DNA of 64,000 bases, taken from positions 14,054 through 78,053 of the forward strand of contig JAVBWK010000010.1 of the NCBI GenBank assembly GCA_036677505.1, read 5' to 3'. Every line of letters begins with the position of its first letter. Within the stretch, counting starts at the first letter, position 1. Under the pieces are notes generated by a model. It had not been told where the DNA came from and ran no database searches. It saw only the letters and a list, made by a program, of their open reading frames with translations. Made by a program: the position numbers and the translations under genes. Origin of the DNA: UBA2227 sp036677505. GTDB taxonomy: Bacteria > Bacillota_I > Bacilli_A > Erysipelotrichales > Erysipelotrichaceae. Shown one piece after another: positions 42,624 to 51,608 of the stretch.

Positions 42624-43448
42624 ATGACAATTAGTATTTTTCAGGCCGTTCTTCTCGCATTTATGGCCTCAATGACTTCAGTCATCGGTGCTTTGGGTAC
42701 AACGTATTCATGGTATACCTTGAGCCGTCCGTTGGTTGCGTCATTGATCGTCGGTATCATTCTTGGTGACATTTCGACATCAATTATGGTCGGTGCTGCT
42801 ATTCAGATCGTTTACATCGCTTTGGTTACTCCGGGCGGAACCGTATCGGCTGACTTGCGTGCAGTTAGTTACATCGGTATTCCTTTGGCAGTTATCGCTG
42901 TTAAGGGTGCCGGGCTAGATCCTGCTTCGGTACAAGGTGCAGGTCTTGCAGTTTCAATCGGTGCTTTGGTTGGTACAGTAGGAACCGTTATGTTCTACTC
43001 GACCGCCACGATGAACCTTATTTGGCAACAATGGGGTTGGAAATCCATCGACAAACTTGCGTACAAGAATATTTACTTAACGAACTTCGTACTCCCGTTA
43101 ATTTCTCACGTCTTGATCGCATTCATCCCGACATTATTGATTACCGTCAACGGTGCTCCGTTTGTCGCTAACCTGAAAGAATGGTTACCGATGGATGGCT
43201 TCATCATGAAGACATTGTTCACCGTTGGAACCTTACTGCCGGCCGTTGGTATCGCTATCCTGTTAAAACAAGTAGTTGCTAAACCGACAGACTTGATCGT
43301 CTTCTTCTTCGGTTTCACATTGGCCGCAGCATTGAAGATCAACTTGATCGGTGCCGCTTTCTTCGGCGGTATGATTGCTTACTTGAACTACAAGATTGTT
43401 TTAGCCGGATCTGCCAAGAAAGCAGTAGCTGAAGAGGAGGATCTCTAA
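42624..43448 (+). CDS. PTS EIIC, mannose/fructose/sorbose family
   Basis: A 274-residue membrane permease subunit with eight to ten helices. TYSWYTLSRPLVASLIVG near residues 29-46 and GAAIQIVYIALVTPGGTVSAD near 55-75 mark the EII-Sor/Man EIIC family. Together with EIID it makes the channel. Codon use from 42600 to 44300 is unusually uniform (frequent GGT, GTC, ATC), as in highly expressed genes. AGGGAGG is upstream. Confidence 0.92.
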   Translation: MTISIFQAVLLAFMASMTSVIGALGTTYSWYTLSRPLVASLIVGIILGDISTSIMVGAAIQIVYIALVTPGGTVSADLRAVSYIGIPLAVIAVKGAGLDPASVQGAGLAVSIGALVGTVGTVMFYSTATMNLIWQQWGWKSIDKLAYKNIYLTNFVLPLISHVLIAFIPTLLITVNGAPFVANLKEWLPMDGFIMKTLFTVGTLLPAVGIAILLKQVVAKPTDLIVFFFGFTLAAALKINLIGAAFFGGMIAYLNYKIVLAGSAKKAVAEEEDL

Positions 43449-43449
43449 G

Positions 43450-44283
43450 ATGAGCGTTAAATTAAGCAAAAAGACTAAAGACAACGCATTTTGGTGGTGG
43501 TACCACGGTAACCTGACAGGATTTACGCATCAACACATGCAAACCTTCGGTTTTATGTGCGCAATGATCCCGGTTATCAAAGAATTGTATCAGGATGACG
43601 CTTCTAGACTTCGTTCTTTGAAGACATACAGCCCATTCTTCAACACTGAACCTCAAATCGGTGCAATGGTTGTCGGTATTGCTGTAGGTTTGGAAGAAGC
43701 CCGTGCTAACGGTGCCGATGCGATTGATGATGCTATGATCAATGGTATTCGTGCCGGTTTGATGGGTCCGTTAGCAGGTATCGGTGACTCCTTGATCCCG
43801 GGTACCTACATTCCTATTTTATTGTCAATCGCATTAGGTTTCTCCACCGGCGGTTCCGTCGTTGGTCCGTTATTCTATGCAGCTGTTTACATTTCGACGA
43901 TGACATTCTTCATGAAGTACATCTTCGATAAAGGTTATGAATTGGGCGGTCGTGCCGTTGACGTCGTTATCGGCGAACGTGCCACGGCTTTCCGTGAATC
44001 CATGGTCATGCTCGGTGCAATCGTTATCGGTTCATTGGCTGCATCCTGGATCGGCGTTTCTACTGCACTTCAATTCTCATTGGGTGAAGGTAACCCGCCG
44101 TTGGTATTACAGAATACCCTGAACAGTATTTTCCCGAATGTATTGTCGCTTCTGACCGTGTTATTCTGCTGGTGGTTGATGACAAAGAGAAAAATGTCTC
44201 CGATTACAGTTATGCTGATTTTGGTCGGTGTCGCTGCTGTCGGCGTATTGCTTGGCGTCTTCGATCCGGGTCTGTCGTACTAA
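43450..44283 (+). CDS. PTS EIID, mannose/fructose/sorbose family
   Basis: A 277-residue EIID. HQHMQTFGFMCAMIPVIKELY near residues 27-47 and NGIRAGLMGPLAGIGDSLIPG near 97-117 are diagnostic. It completes the A-B-C-D set. ATG 43450 is 1 base after the EIIC stop, with GAGGAGG in the end of EIIC. A strong terminator follows, before two more genes. The likely cargo, from gene context, is an amino sugar. Confidence 0.92.
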   Translation: MSVKLSKKTKDNAFWWWYHGNLTGFTHQHMQTFGFMCAMIPVIKELYQDDASRLRSLKTYSPFFNTEPQIGAMVVGIAVGLEEARANGADAIDDAMINGIRAGLMGPLAGIGDSLIPGTYIPILLSIALGFSTGGSVVGPLFYAAVYISTMTFFMKYIFDKGYELGGRAVDVVIGERATAFRESMVMLGAIVIGSLAASWIGVSTALQFSLGEGNPPLVLQNTLNSIFPNVLSLLTVLFCWWLMTKRKMSPITVMLILVGVAAVGVLLGVFDPGLSY

Positions 44284-44298
44284 GATTTGAGTTGTACA

Positions 44299-44327
44299 AA
44301 GCCCTGCTGATAAGCAGGGCTTTTCTT
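44299..44327 (+). terminator. Intra-operon terminator between EIID and the SIS gene pair
   Basis: Ten-base arms AAGCCCTGCT (44299-44308) and AGCAGGGCTT (44313-44322) with loop GATA and TTTTCTTTC. It is strong, yet the next ATG is only about 17 bases on with no visible promoter, so it may act as a read-through attenuator. Confidence 0.75.
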
Positions 44328-44343
44328 TCAAGGGGTGAGCAGG

Positions 44344-44661
44344 ATGAATCACAAAGAACAAGAACGTTTGAAAACAGAAATTACTACGAAAACGGGCCAT
44401 ATCAAAGCGTTGGGTATATGGCTTCGCAATAGTGTTTTGGTAGCACTGATTTCCGGAACTTTGGGGTATTGGGGACTCTCGGGAATTCAAGATCGTTTCT
44501 TACCCAATATTACCGGTTTGGGCCGTACGATCGTCGGATGGATCGGATCAGTGATTGGTGTTGGAGCGCTGATTTTTGCCATACTCGTATACATTGCTAT
44601 TGTAAACGGACGAAAGCACGTGCTTGAGTTGATCAACACGCTGAAAGGAGTCAAAAAATGA
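44344..44661 (+). CDS. Small two-helix membrane protein, unknown
   Basis: A 105-residue protein with a basic, coiled N-terminus and two membrane helices (about residues 24-43 and 67-85). I do not recognise a family. AGGGG lies 8 bases before ATG 44344; GTG 44335 is an alternative. It overlaps the double-SIS gene by ATGA and lies behind the terminator of the PTS genes, so its expression depends on read-through or an unseen promoter. Confidence 0.6.
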   Translation: MNHKEQERLKTEITTKTGHIKALGIWLRNSVLVALISGTLGYWGLSGIQDRFLPNITGLGRTIVGWIGSVIGVGALIFAILVYIAIVNGRKHVLELINTLKGVKK

Positions 44662-45740
44662 ATCATGAAATAGAAAAAATGGCTGGTTTCCTTGAAATCA
44701 CGCCGAAGAAGATTGACGAACTGCTGCTTCGATATGATCAGATTCTATCCTTGTTCAAACAGGTTGAATTTGCTAAGAAATCGAATCTGTATTTGATTGG
44801 TAACGGTTCTTCCGGAGAAGGTGCGCGCATCGCATCATTTTTAGCATTAGATCTCTTTGGCAAGGTACCGTATTGCATCACACCTTATCAATTTACCCAT
44901 TATTCCTATGGGGCACTGACTGAACATGATATTGTCATTGCGATTTCACAAACAGGAACCAGCCATGAAGTGGTTGAAAGTCTGCGTTTGGCAAACAAGG
45001 CAAAAGCAATGACGATTGCGATAACAACGATCGCTCAAGCTCCTATCGCCCAAGTAGCTAAAATACCGGTCGTACTTGAGGAATGTAAGGAAAACGTTGA
45101 TTATAAGGTCGTCGGCGTTTTGGGTCAGCTCTATGGACTGTGGATGGTCATTTTGGGCATCGCCTTGGCTAATGGTTTTATCAATGAGAAGCAGGCAGAA
45201 GGGTATCTGTTGGAGTTTAAAGATCTGAATCAGTATTATAAACCGATCGCAGATGCGGCTTCAACATGGACTATGGAACATATCGACTTTCTTGAACAGT
45301 TTTCCAAACTGACTGTTTTGGGCAGCGGAACGCTGACGGAAACTGCAATGGAGTTGGCGATCAAGTCGATTGAAGTACAGAACCGCTTTTCAATGGCTGT
45401 GGATACAGAAGAGTATCTGCATGGCATTTGCGCGGCTGATCCCAAGGAAAATCTGGTGATCATGCTTGCGGATATCGAAACGGCTCCTTACAGTAAGAAA
45501 GTATATAACGCGATCAAGGAATATGGTCAGCCGGTCGTTTATTTCGGACACGATGCTCCGCAAGGAAATCTGTCTGTCAAACTGTTGGATTCTAAATATT
45601 TCACTTCTGCCCTGTTCTTCCCTCTGGTTCACGGATTTATCGTTGCCTGGGCCAAAGCTAAGGATTATGGTGCCGATGGCGCAAAAGTATTTGCTTACTA
45701 TCAGGAAAAACTGAAAGTTCGAGAAGACATAAAGAAGTAG
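44658..45740 (+). CDS. Double-SIS sugar isomerase/deaminase (AgaS/GlmS-C-like)
   Basis: A 360-residue protein with two SIS domains. LIGNGSSGEGA near residues 46-56 and SQTGTSHEV near 97-105 are the first domain's phosphosugar loops; VLGSGTLTETAMELAIKSIE near 217-236 is the second's. DTEEYLHG near 248 matches the catalytic region of the GlmS isomerase domain and of AgaS/FrlB-like deaminases or deglycases. After a PTS it probably converts the imported amino-sugar 6-phosphate to a ketose phosphate, releasing ammonia, or releases an amine. Confidence 0.82.
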   Translation: MNHEIEKMAGFLEITPKKIDELLLRYDQILSLFKQVEFAKKSNLYLIGNGSSGEGARIASFLALDLFGKVPYCITPYQFTHYSYGALTEHDIVIAISQTGTSHEVVESLRLANKAKAMTIAITTIAQAPIAQVAKIPVVLEECKENVDYKVVGVLGQLYGLWMVILGIALANGFINEKQAEGYLLEFKDLNQYYKPIADAASTWTMEHIDFLEQFSKLTVLGSGTLTETAMELAIKSIEVQNRFSMAVDTEEYLHGICAADPKENLVIMLADIETAPYSKKVYNAIKEYGQPVVYFGHDAPQGNLSVKLLDSKYFTSALFFPLVHGFIVAWAKAKDYGADGAKVFAYYQEKLKVREDIKK

Positions 45741-45760
45741 CCGACGGCTACTTCTTTTTC
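45731..45760. terminator. Bidirectional terminator between SIS and glycosyltransferase genes
   Basis: Twelve-base arms AAAGAAGTAGCC (45731-45742) and GGCTACTTCTTT (45746-45757) with a three-base loop; T-runs occur on both strands. The two convergent stops lie inside the hairpin region. Confidence 0.8.
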
Positions 45761-46617
45761 ATACGCTCGATCAGCTGATCAAGCAATGTTTTTCTTTCTT
45801 CAACGATTTCCTCAGCAATAAACTCATAAGGTGGATTGTACAGTGGCTGATAGGAAGTTAAAAGTCGGGCATAGTCAACCCGCTCAATCGAAGGATCGAT
45901 CGTTTTAAACAGGATCTGATCTACGATGCAAACATCTTTTCTGGGCTGATGAGATGCAAATTGCTTCCACATGGTCTGAATGACATAGGTTTCCGGAAAC
46001 CATGATAACAGGAAGTGTTCAGAAGCGAAAGCAAATTTGTCACTGAGTAATCTGGCAGTTTCGAAATTGAGACAGAACCATGGGTCTCCGACATAGACCG
46101 TGAAATCCAGTCTGCGTTTGATTCCCAGAGCTCGCCATATTTTCGAAAGGAAGAAGTGGCGATTCCGATATGATTCCTTAGCCGCAAACTGCATGGCATT
46201 GGTTCCGGTATAGTATCTTTCGACCATGGCTTTGATTTTTGCATCGGCAGAATCACCGGTGATCGTAAAGAGATTATTTGGCAAATGCTCGGACAGCTTT
46301 TGCTCGATTTCTAGCCTGTTTAATCCCGGCATCGTAAACTCTGTGAGATTGATGACGTAATCAAAGTTAAAATTTTCGACAGCTTCTTTCATCTGATACA
46401 GCCAGCTGCGAATCGATGATAAATCTCCAAGACTTGCGAAATTAGTCGTTGTGCTTACCCGGACGTTTGGATTTTTGGCAAAGGCAAAAGTAGCCTCATC
46501 CCGCCAACCGGTATCATTTAATCCCAATACGACATAATCCTCTTTACCCAGGGCATCAGCCATTTGCAATGCTTTTTCAAAATCATCTCGGCCCTGTAAC
46601 AGATAACATATTTTCAT
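45748..46617 (-). CDS. Core-2/I-branching-type glycosyltransferase (GT14-like)
   Basis: A 289-residue soluble protein. It starts MKICYLLQGRDDFEKAL and holds a YVINLTEFTMPG segment and a GDPWFCLNFETARLL block near residue 195, then a FAFASEHFLLSWFPETYVIQ block that resembles the acidic residue and helix of core-2/I-branching N-acetylglucosaminyltransferases. It probably adds a sugar to a surface polysaccharide. AAGGTGA favours ATG 46617; GTG 46626 is an alternative. It lies next to a GNAT gene on the same strand. Confidence 0.65.
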   Translation of the reverse strand: MKICYLLQGRDDFEKALQMADALGKEDYVVLGLNDTGWRDEATFAFAKNPNVRVSTTTNFASLGDLSSIRSWLYQMKEAVENFNFDYVINLTEFTMPGLNRLEIEQKLSEHLPNNLFTITGDSADAKIKAMVERYYTGTNAMQFAAKESYRNRHFFLSKIWRALGIKRRLDFTVYVGDPWFCLNFETARLLSDKFAFASEHFLLSWFPETYVIQTMWKQFASHQPRKDVCIVDQILFKTIDPSIERVDYARLLTSYQPLYNPPYEFIAEEIVEERKTLLDQLIERMKKK

Positions 46618-46714
46618 TGATTTCACCTTCGCTATACTTAAGATTATATCATATTCTTATGGATGTTTTTTGTTGATTTGGCATATAATGGCAGATTTTG
46701 CGAACTTTTGTAAT

Positions 46715-47263
46715 TTACTTCGACACAGTGGCAAAAACCAGAGGTTTGCCAAGTTCCAACCGGACTTCACAGTTTTCGATATCCGTGTCAGAGTAGCATG
46801 TAAGATCACATCCGATAAATCGGAAGCCGCATGAATGATAGAATCGGATGGCCGGAATATTACAGCTTTGGGTTTCAAGGATCAAAGCGCGAGCACCCAG
46901 GCTTATGGCGACTTCTTCAGCCTTATCCATCAAAGATCTTCCTATACCTTGGTTTCGAAACGGATGAAGTACAAGAAACTGGGCGATTCTTATCCGATTG
47001 TTATACTTTTCATGATCAATAACGATGTAACCGACGATTTTATCATTTATTTTGGCAGCGAAACTTCTTGGATAATCCAAATAATTGGGGACAAGAATAT
47101 CAGTAAATGATTTACTGATCTCGCTTTTGAACTCTTCATAAACAAATTCAACACCGAATTTCCCTTCAGAATCTATCATATATGCTTTGTAGTGGCCTTT
47201 GGTCACATACTCAAAGATAATTTCAGTTGAATCACATTCTCTTGATAACTCGATGATTTCCAT
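46715..47263 (-). CDS. GNAT-family N-acetyltransferase
   Basis: A 182-residue protein. The acetyl-CoA motif RNQGIGRSL near residues 99-107 and the C-terminal FYHSCGFRFIG segment near 136-146 are clear GNAT features. The first about 50 residues are extra, so it belongs to the longer subfamily. The substrate is unknown; small-molecule or antibiotic acetylation is possible. GGGGAG is upstream of ATG 47263. About 100 bases separate it from the glycosyltransferase downstream. Confidence 0.8.
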   Translation of the reverse strand: MEIIELSRECDSTEIIFEYVTKGHYKAYMIDSEGKFGVEFVYEEFKSEISKSFTDILVPNYLDYPRSFAAKINDKIVGYIVIDHEKYNNRIRIAQFLVLHPFRNQGIGRSLMDKAEEVAISLGARALILETQSCNIPAIRFYHSCGFRFIGCDLTCYSDTDIENCEVRLELGKPLVFATVSK

Positions 47264-47428
47264 ATCATTCTCCCCTCAATAGTAAATTTCTGAACTCATC
47301 ATAATATCGAATGGTTCTTTTGACAATGTGCTTATTTGCAAATTTGCTCAATATAATGTTTGCCTTCTAGGGAAACTGTTACTTTTTGTAAACTTTTGTT
47401 ATATAATAATCGCAAGGAGATTGATCAT

Positions 47429-48193
47429 ATGTTAGCTAGCGAAAGACTGATTTATATTATCAATCGGTTGGATGAGCATCCGGCCGTATCGATTCGGCAG
47501 TTATCGAAGGAGTTGGGGGTTTCGGAAGCGACGGTACGCCGGGACTTGGATGAGCTGGAGCGCCAGGGACGTTTGAAACGTCAGCACGGCGGTGCTGTAT
47601 TAAACAGTGTCGTACATACGCTTACGCAGATTTCGGATTATCCGATGAATTTGCGCAGTACGATCAACTGTGACAAAAAGAAACTTGTTTGTGATATGGC
47701 ATCGGTCTTGGTTGAGGATGACATGTGCATCTATGTGGATGGCGGGTCAACGACCGCATTTATCATCCCTCATCTGATGAAAAAGCGGGTACATATCGTA
47801 ACCCCAAACATCATGGCCATCAAGAAAATGAAACCTTTTGCAGGTACCGTTCATCTGATTGGCGGAACCTATGATATTTACCATGAAACCGTGGTCGGTT
47901 CACTTGCGACATCAGAAGCCGGAAATTTCCGATATGATATGTCTTTTATCGGTGCTTCCGGATTGGATCCCATTACTAAAGAATGCTATTCCGCATCGTT
48001 AGAAGTCGCAGCTCAAAAGCAAGCGGTCATGAAGCATTCCATCACCAATATCCTGCTGGTTGATTCCGGTAAGTTTGAGAAACGCGGATTCTGCTTGTTT
48101 GCAACCACCGATGAGTTTGATATCGTATACACCGATGAGATTCCAGAAGAATGCAATATCGAGAATCTGGCCGGGGTAGAAAAGACCGCATAA
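47429..48193 (+). CDS. DeoR-family transcriptional regulator
   Basis: A 254-residue DeoR protein. Residues 1-57 are the HTH (ISIRQLSKELGVSEATVRRDL-like, here with VSIRQL), followed by RQHGGAV, the hinge. The C-terminal domain has VDGGSTTAF and the SFIGASGLD segment that binds phosphosugar intermediates. DeoR repressors of sugar operons often bind repeated A/T-rich sites and are released by a pathway phosphosugar. The repeat GAAAATGAAA upstream of several operons here may be its operator. ATG 47429 has AAGGAG upstream. It may be autoregulated. Confidence 0.88.
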   Translation: MLASERLIYIINRLDEHPAVSIRQLSKELGVSEATVRRDLDELERQGRLKRQHGGAVLNSVVHTLTQISDYPMNLRSTINCDKKKLVCDMASVLVEDDMCIYVDGGSTTAFIIPHLMKKRVHIVTPNIMAIKKMKPFAGTVHLIGGTYDIYHETVVGSLATSEAGNFRYDMSFIGASGLDPITKECYSASLEVAAQKQAVMKHSITNILLVDSGKFEKRGFCLFATTDEFDIVYTDEIPEECNIENLAGVEKTA

Positions 48194-48202
48194 TGTAACA
48201 GA

Positions 48203-48238
48203 AAAAAGACATGTCCGAATCAACGAACATGTCTTTTT
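48203..48238 (+). terminator. Rho-independent terminator after the DeoR gene
   Basis: Twelve-base arms AAAAAGACATGT (48203-48214) and ACATGTCTTTTT (48227-48238) with a twelve-base loop. Confidence 0.8.
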
Positions 48239-48262
48239 GATTTGATAAAATAATGGATCTGA

Positions 48263-49387
48263 TTATAACAGATTAAACTCCTCTGTCATTCTCTTTAAAT
48301 CCTCTCGAATCGGAATGCTTTGCGGACACAACGGTTCACATGCACCGCACCACTGACACATATCCGAACGCTGCTCTGGCGGACAATGGGTAAAGTAACG
48401 TGCCTTCGCCTTTTTAACATCCCCAAACACCCCGTAATCATTCCAAATGCGGAAGTTACGCGGGATATTGACTCCATACGGACACGGCATACAGTAGTTA
48501 CATCCGGTACAGCCGTTTTTCTTGCGTGAGTGGATCATCTGCGCAACTTCGTTGACCGTCGATTGCTCCAACTCAGTGAGAACCTCAAAGTTTGTAAATG
48601 TGTTAAGGTTGTCCGTCACATGGTCCGTGGATGACATCCCGCTCAAAATGACTTTGACATTATCAAGACTGGCAACCCAGCGTAATGCCCAGGAAGACAG
48701 CGACCAATCCGGATGAACCTGCTTGAACTTCGCTTCCATATCCTGTGAAAGCCGTGCCAGGGTACCGCCTTTGATCGGCTCCATAATAACCATCGGAATA
48801 CCGAGTTCTTTCGCCAAATGATATCCCTTGATGCCGGCTTGGATATCGGTATCGATATAGTTCAATTGGATCTGACAGAAATCCCAGTCCGTATAGCGGA
48901 TGATTTCCTCAAACACATTGTACTCATCGTGAAAGGAGAATCCCAACTGACGGATTTTCCCCTGCTTTTTCATTTCGAAAAGATAACTCAATATGTCCAA
49001 TTTGAGTACTTTGTCCCACAAATCTTTGGATAAGGAATGCAAGAGATAGAAATCAACGTAATCAACCTGCAGGCGATTCAATTGATTTTCAAACATTTTA
49101 ATAGCATCTTCATGCGATTCGATATACCACAGCGAACATTTGGTGGCCAAATAGAAACTGTCCCTGGGATATTTCTTCATGACCTCCCCGACAAACAGTT
49201 CGCTTTCCTGTTCGTGATACGGATACGCCGTGTCGATGTAAGTGACTCCGGCTTTGATCGCCACATCCATCATCTGTTCGGATTGCACGCGATCGATTTT
49301 TCCATTCTCCAACAAAGGGAATCGCATACATCCAAATCCCAGCAATGACGGTTGTACTCCATCTTTCTTCATTTCACGATATTCCAT
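48263..49387 (-). CDS. Aldo/keto reductase with C-terminal 4Fe-4S domain
   Basis: A 374-residue protein. The N-terminal about 280 residues are an aldo/keto reductase barrel with the catalytic Asp and Tyr in DTAYPYHEQESE and a Lys/His pair further on. The C-terminus carries a ferredoxin-like domain with CTGCNYCMPCPYGV (about 294-307) and CQWCGACEPLCPQSI, giving two 4Fe-4S clusters. This architecture is common in Clostridia and related anaerobes and probably links NAD(P)H or ferredoxin to ketone reduction. GGGAGG precedes ATG 49387. Confidence 0.88.
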   Translation of the reverse strand: MEYREMKKDGVQPSLLGFGCMRFPLLENGKIDRVQSEQMMDVAIKAGVTYIDTAYPYHEQESELFVGEVMKKYPRDSFYLATKCSLWYIESHEDAIKMFENQLNRLQVDYVDFYLLHSLSKDLWDKVLKLDILSYLFEMKKQGKIRQLGFSFHDEYNVFEEIIRYTDWDFCQIQLNYIDTDIQAGIKGYHLAKELGIPMVIMEPIKGGTLARLSQDMEAKFKQVHPDWSLSSWALRWVASLDNVKVILSGMSSTDHVTDNLNTFTNFEVLTELEQSTVNEVAQMIHSRKKNGCTGCNYCMPCPYGVNIPRNFRIWNDYGVFGDVKKAKARYFTHCPPEQRSDMCQWCGACEPLCPQSIPIREDLKRMTEEFNLL

Positions 49388-49451
49388 AAGACACCTCCCG
49401 ATATAGTTTAATTATACCTATATTTCACAACATAAGAACACGGAAAATTAA

Positions 49452-49471
49452 AAACTGCCGTAGGGCAGTTT
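49452..49471 (-). terminator. Rho-independent terminator after the tail-anchored protein gene
   Basis: AAACTGCC (49452-49459) and GGCAGTTT (49464-49471) around GTAG. On the minus strand it is followed by TTTTTAATTTT; it overlaps the stop codon of the minus-strand gene at 49470. Confidence 0.75.
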
Positions 49472-50249
49472 AGTTAAAGAACATGAAGTAGATGATCGCG
49501 ATGGCTACCAAAGCCAGCATGATCAGTATCGAACGGATGGACTGTTTGGTCTCTTTGATATAATTAAACGTCTTCTCAAATCCTTTGCGCTTATAAATGT
49601 TTTTCGACTTCGGCTCATTCTTGATGTATTCTTTGACCATGCGGTGATCTTCCATATACTTTTTGAATGACTCAACCGAAGGACAGCCGGACTTGTCCTG
49701 GACTGAAATGAAAATGGATTTCCAATCGAGCATCGTTCCTTCTTTAAGCGGATCAAAATCGCGGATCGTCGAAGGGCTGACCGTCGTCTTGATTTCATCT
49801 TTCACAAAATTGGGATCCCGCTGATAAACGACCAGTGTCCGTGGCGTCGTCATAAACTGTGCGACCAAACCGGTCATACGGTCAAACGCAGCATGGATTT
49901 TGGCCGGGTCGGTCGTAACGATCGAGGGAAAATCAAGAGACAGGAAGGATTTAGCTTTTTTGATAAATCCGTCAGCGCTTTTTGCGGATTCAACCGCGGC
50001 GTACTCGCGGAAGTCAGTGTTGATGTAATATCGCGATTTGATGTTGGCTTCGGCCGACTTGACGAAATGGACCAGAAGCTTCGTAGCTTCTTCTTTTGAC
50101 AGGGTAGGCAGCAGTTCTTTCATTCCATCGATAAGATCTTCGATTTTCTTATACGGAGTAAAGGTATAAGCTTCATCCACATACACTTCCTCATAGTCGA
50201 GGTTCTGATACGAGGAAATCAAATCAAACATTTCTTTAAAGTTTTTCAT
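49470..50249 (-). CDS. Tail-anchored protein, unknown
   Basis: A 259-residue protein, mostly soluble and helical with many Lys/Glu, ending in one membrane helix (about residues 238-257) and three further residues, so it is a tail-anchored protein. YQNLDYEEVYVDEAYTFTPY near the N-terminus and a repeated YIK pattern are visible. No family is recognised. It lies 3 bases after the preceding membrane-protein gene, so the pair likely work together. Confidence 0.65.
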   Translation of the reverse strand: MKNFKEMFDLISSYQNLDYEEVYVDEAYTFTPYKKIEDLIDGMKELLPTLSKEEATKLLVHFVKSAEANIKSRYYINTDFREYAAVESAKSADGFIKKAKSFLSLDFPSIVTTDPAKIHAAFDRMTGLVAQFMTTPRTLVVYQRDPNFVKDEIKTTVSPSTIRDFDPLKEGTMLDWKSIFISVQDKSGCPSVESFKKYMEDHRMVKEYIKNEPKSKNIYKRKGFEKTFNYIKETKQSIRSILIMLALVAIAIIYFMFFN

Positions 50250-50252
50250 GAG

Positions 50253-50795
50253 TTATTTTCCTTTCTTGCGCAACATCTGCACATAAATCAACAATCCTAC
50301 CTGAAACAAACCAAACGCCGCGATCCCAAGCATACCGAAGAAGTATAACGGCTGATAATCTCCGACAAAAGCGCCGGCAATGGCCGCAATCGCAATCGCC
50401 GCATAGGAAACGATTCGGATATTGACGACCTTGTAATTCTCATCCAAGTGCGTCTGGATAAAACCGATCCGTTTGGGCAGTACAAAATTCGGTTGAACGG
50501 CGAAGGATCTGATTTTGAAGAAGTAGAACCAAGTTTCAATCAGAAGCCATGTGATGGCTCCGGAAGCAACAGTAAGAAACAAGTCTTCACTGGTTAATAC
50601 CAAAGTCATCAGTGCTACAAACAAAACGATAAACAGTCGGAAATGGTAGATCTGTATTTGCTTAACATCTTCCTTAGCGACTTGATAAGCCTTCTTTAAC
50701 AGCGGCCGATAATAAATGAGCCTGCGGTTTTTGCCTGTGAAAATATTGATTCTCTGATACTGGGCTTCGACTTCCGTCATCTTTGATTTTGACAT
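50253..50795 (-). CDS. Four-helix membrane protein, unknown
   Basis: A 180-residue protein with four membrane helices in two pairs (about 51-88 and 127-175) and a basic N-terminal 45 residues reaching into the cytoplasm. AAGGAG precedes ATG 50795. I do not recognise a family. It is cotranscribed with the tail-anchored protein downstream. Confidence 0.65.
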   Translation of the reverse strand: MSKSKMTEVEAQYQRINIFTGKNRRLIYYRPLLKKAYQVAKEDVKQIQIYHFRLFIVLFVALMTLVLTSEDLFLTVASGAITWLLIETWFYFFKIRSFAVQPNFVLPKRIGFIQTHLDENYKVVNIRIVSYAAIAIAAIAGAFVGDYQPLYFFGMLGIAAFGLFQVGLLIYVQMLRKKGK

Positions 50796-50899
50796 ACAAC
50801 AACTCCTTATCTACCGATATTATAACGCATGGCAAAATGATTTAAAAGAATCGCAAAGTTTGTTTGAATGTTTTTGCAATATTTAGTAAACTTATAGTA

Positions 50900-50918
50900 G
50901 AAAATGAAAGAATTAAGG
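50900..50918. promoter_or_regulatory. GAAAATGAAA box upstream of the DUF1638-hxlAB operon
   Basis: GAAAATGAAA (50900-50909) followed by the partial unit GAATTAAGG. It sits just after a TATAGT (50893-50898) that may be the -10, so a bound repressor would cover the transcription start. Confidence 0.4.
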
Positions 50919-50929
50919 GAAGAAATTCC

Positions 50930-51607
50930 ATGAAAAAAGCATTGATCAGCTGTGCGGTGTTCGAACCTTACCTTAAAGAAATCCTAAAGGACAGAACGGA
51001 TATTCATCCGGTTGTCTTTCTTGAGGTTAAACAGCACAACCATCCTGAGCATCTGGCCGTACTGCTTCAATCACAGATTGATAAAGTTACGGATGCGGAT
51101 GAAATCCTGCTGATGTACGGACTTTGCGGTAACGCCATCTTACCTCTAAAGAGCAACGGAGTTCCCATCCGAATGCTGAAGATGCATGACTGTGGGATGG
51201 CGCTTTCCGGAAACCGCCAACGATACAAAGAACTGTTTGCTCACCGGCTGAGCCAAAGTTATGCCTGTGTGGCCTATGATGTTTTGGACTCGGCTGATAA
51301 CTATCGGATGTCACTGGAATATTTGCGCATCAAACAGGAGTATGGCGAAGAGAATGCGGAATACGTACTGGAGATGTTGCATAAGCCCAAACATGACACG
51401 ACCGTGTATTTTGATTTTGGATTGACGGAAGATCGTGCTTTTCTAGAAAGAAATCAAGGTCGGGATTTGGAAATTGTTTCCGGCGGCTGGCAAATGATGA
51501 CCGACTTCATCGAAGGAAAAGATGCGGATACCGTCTTGCTTAAAGACAATGAGGAGTTGTTTGCAATATATGATTTGGACGATGTGTTCGTCAGTAAGGA
51601 GAAATGA
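50930..51607 (+). CDS. DUF1638-family protein
   Basis: A 225-residue protein. It starts MKKALISCAVFEPYLKE and carries LLMYGLCGNAI near residues 59-69 and HDCGMALSG near 83-91, a Cys-rich pattern that matches DUF1638. Members often lie near corrinoid methyltransferase genes and probably bind metal or a cofactor through the Cys/His residues, but no function is proven. It heads an operon with hxlA and hxlB and precedes the corrinoid cluster. AAGGGAAG is upstream of ATG 50930. Confidence 0.65.
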   Translation: MKKALISCAVFEPYLKEILKDRTDIHPVVFLEVKQHNHPEHLAVLLQSQIDKVTDADEILLMYGLCGNAILPLKSNGVPIRMLKMHDCGMALSGNRQRYKELFAHRLSQSYACVAYDVLDSADNYRMSLEYLRIKQEYGEENAEYVLEMLHKPKHDTTVYFDFGLTEDRAFLERNQGRDLEIVSGGWQMMTDFIEGKDADTVLLKDNEELFAIYDLDDVFVSKEK

Positions 51608-51608
51608 C

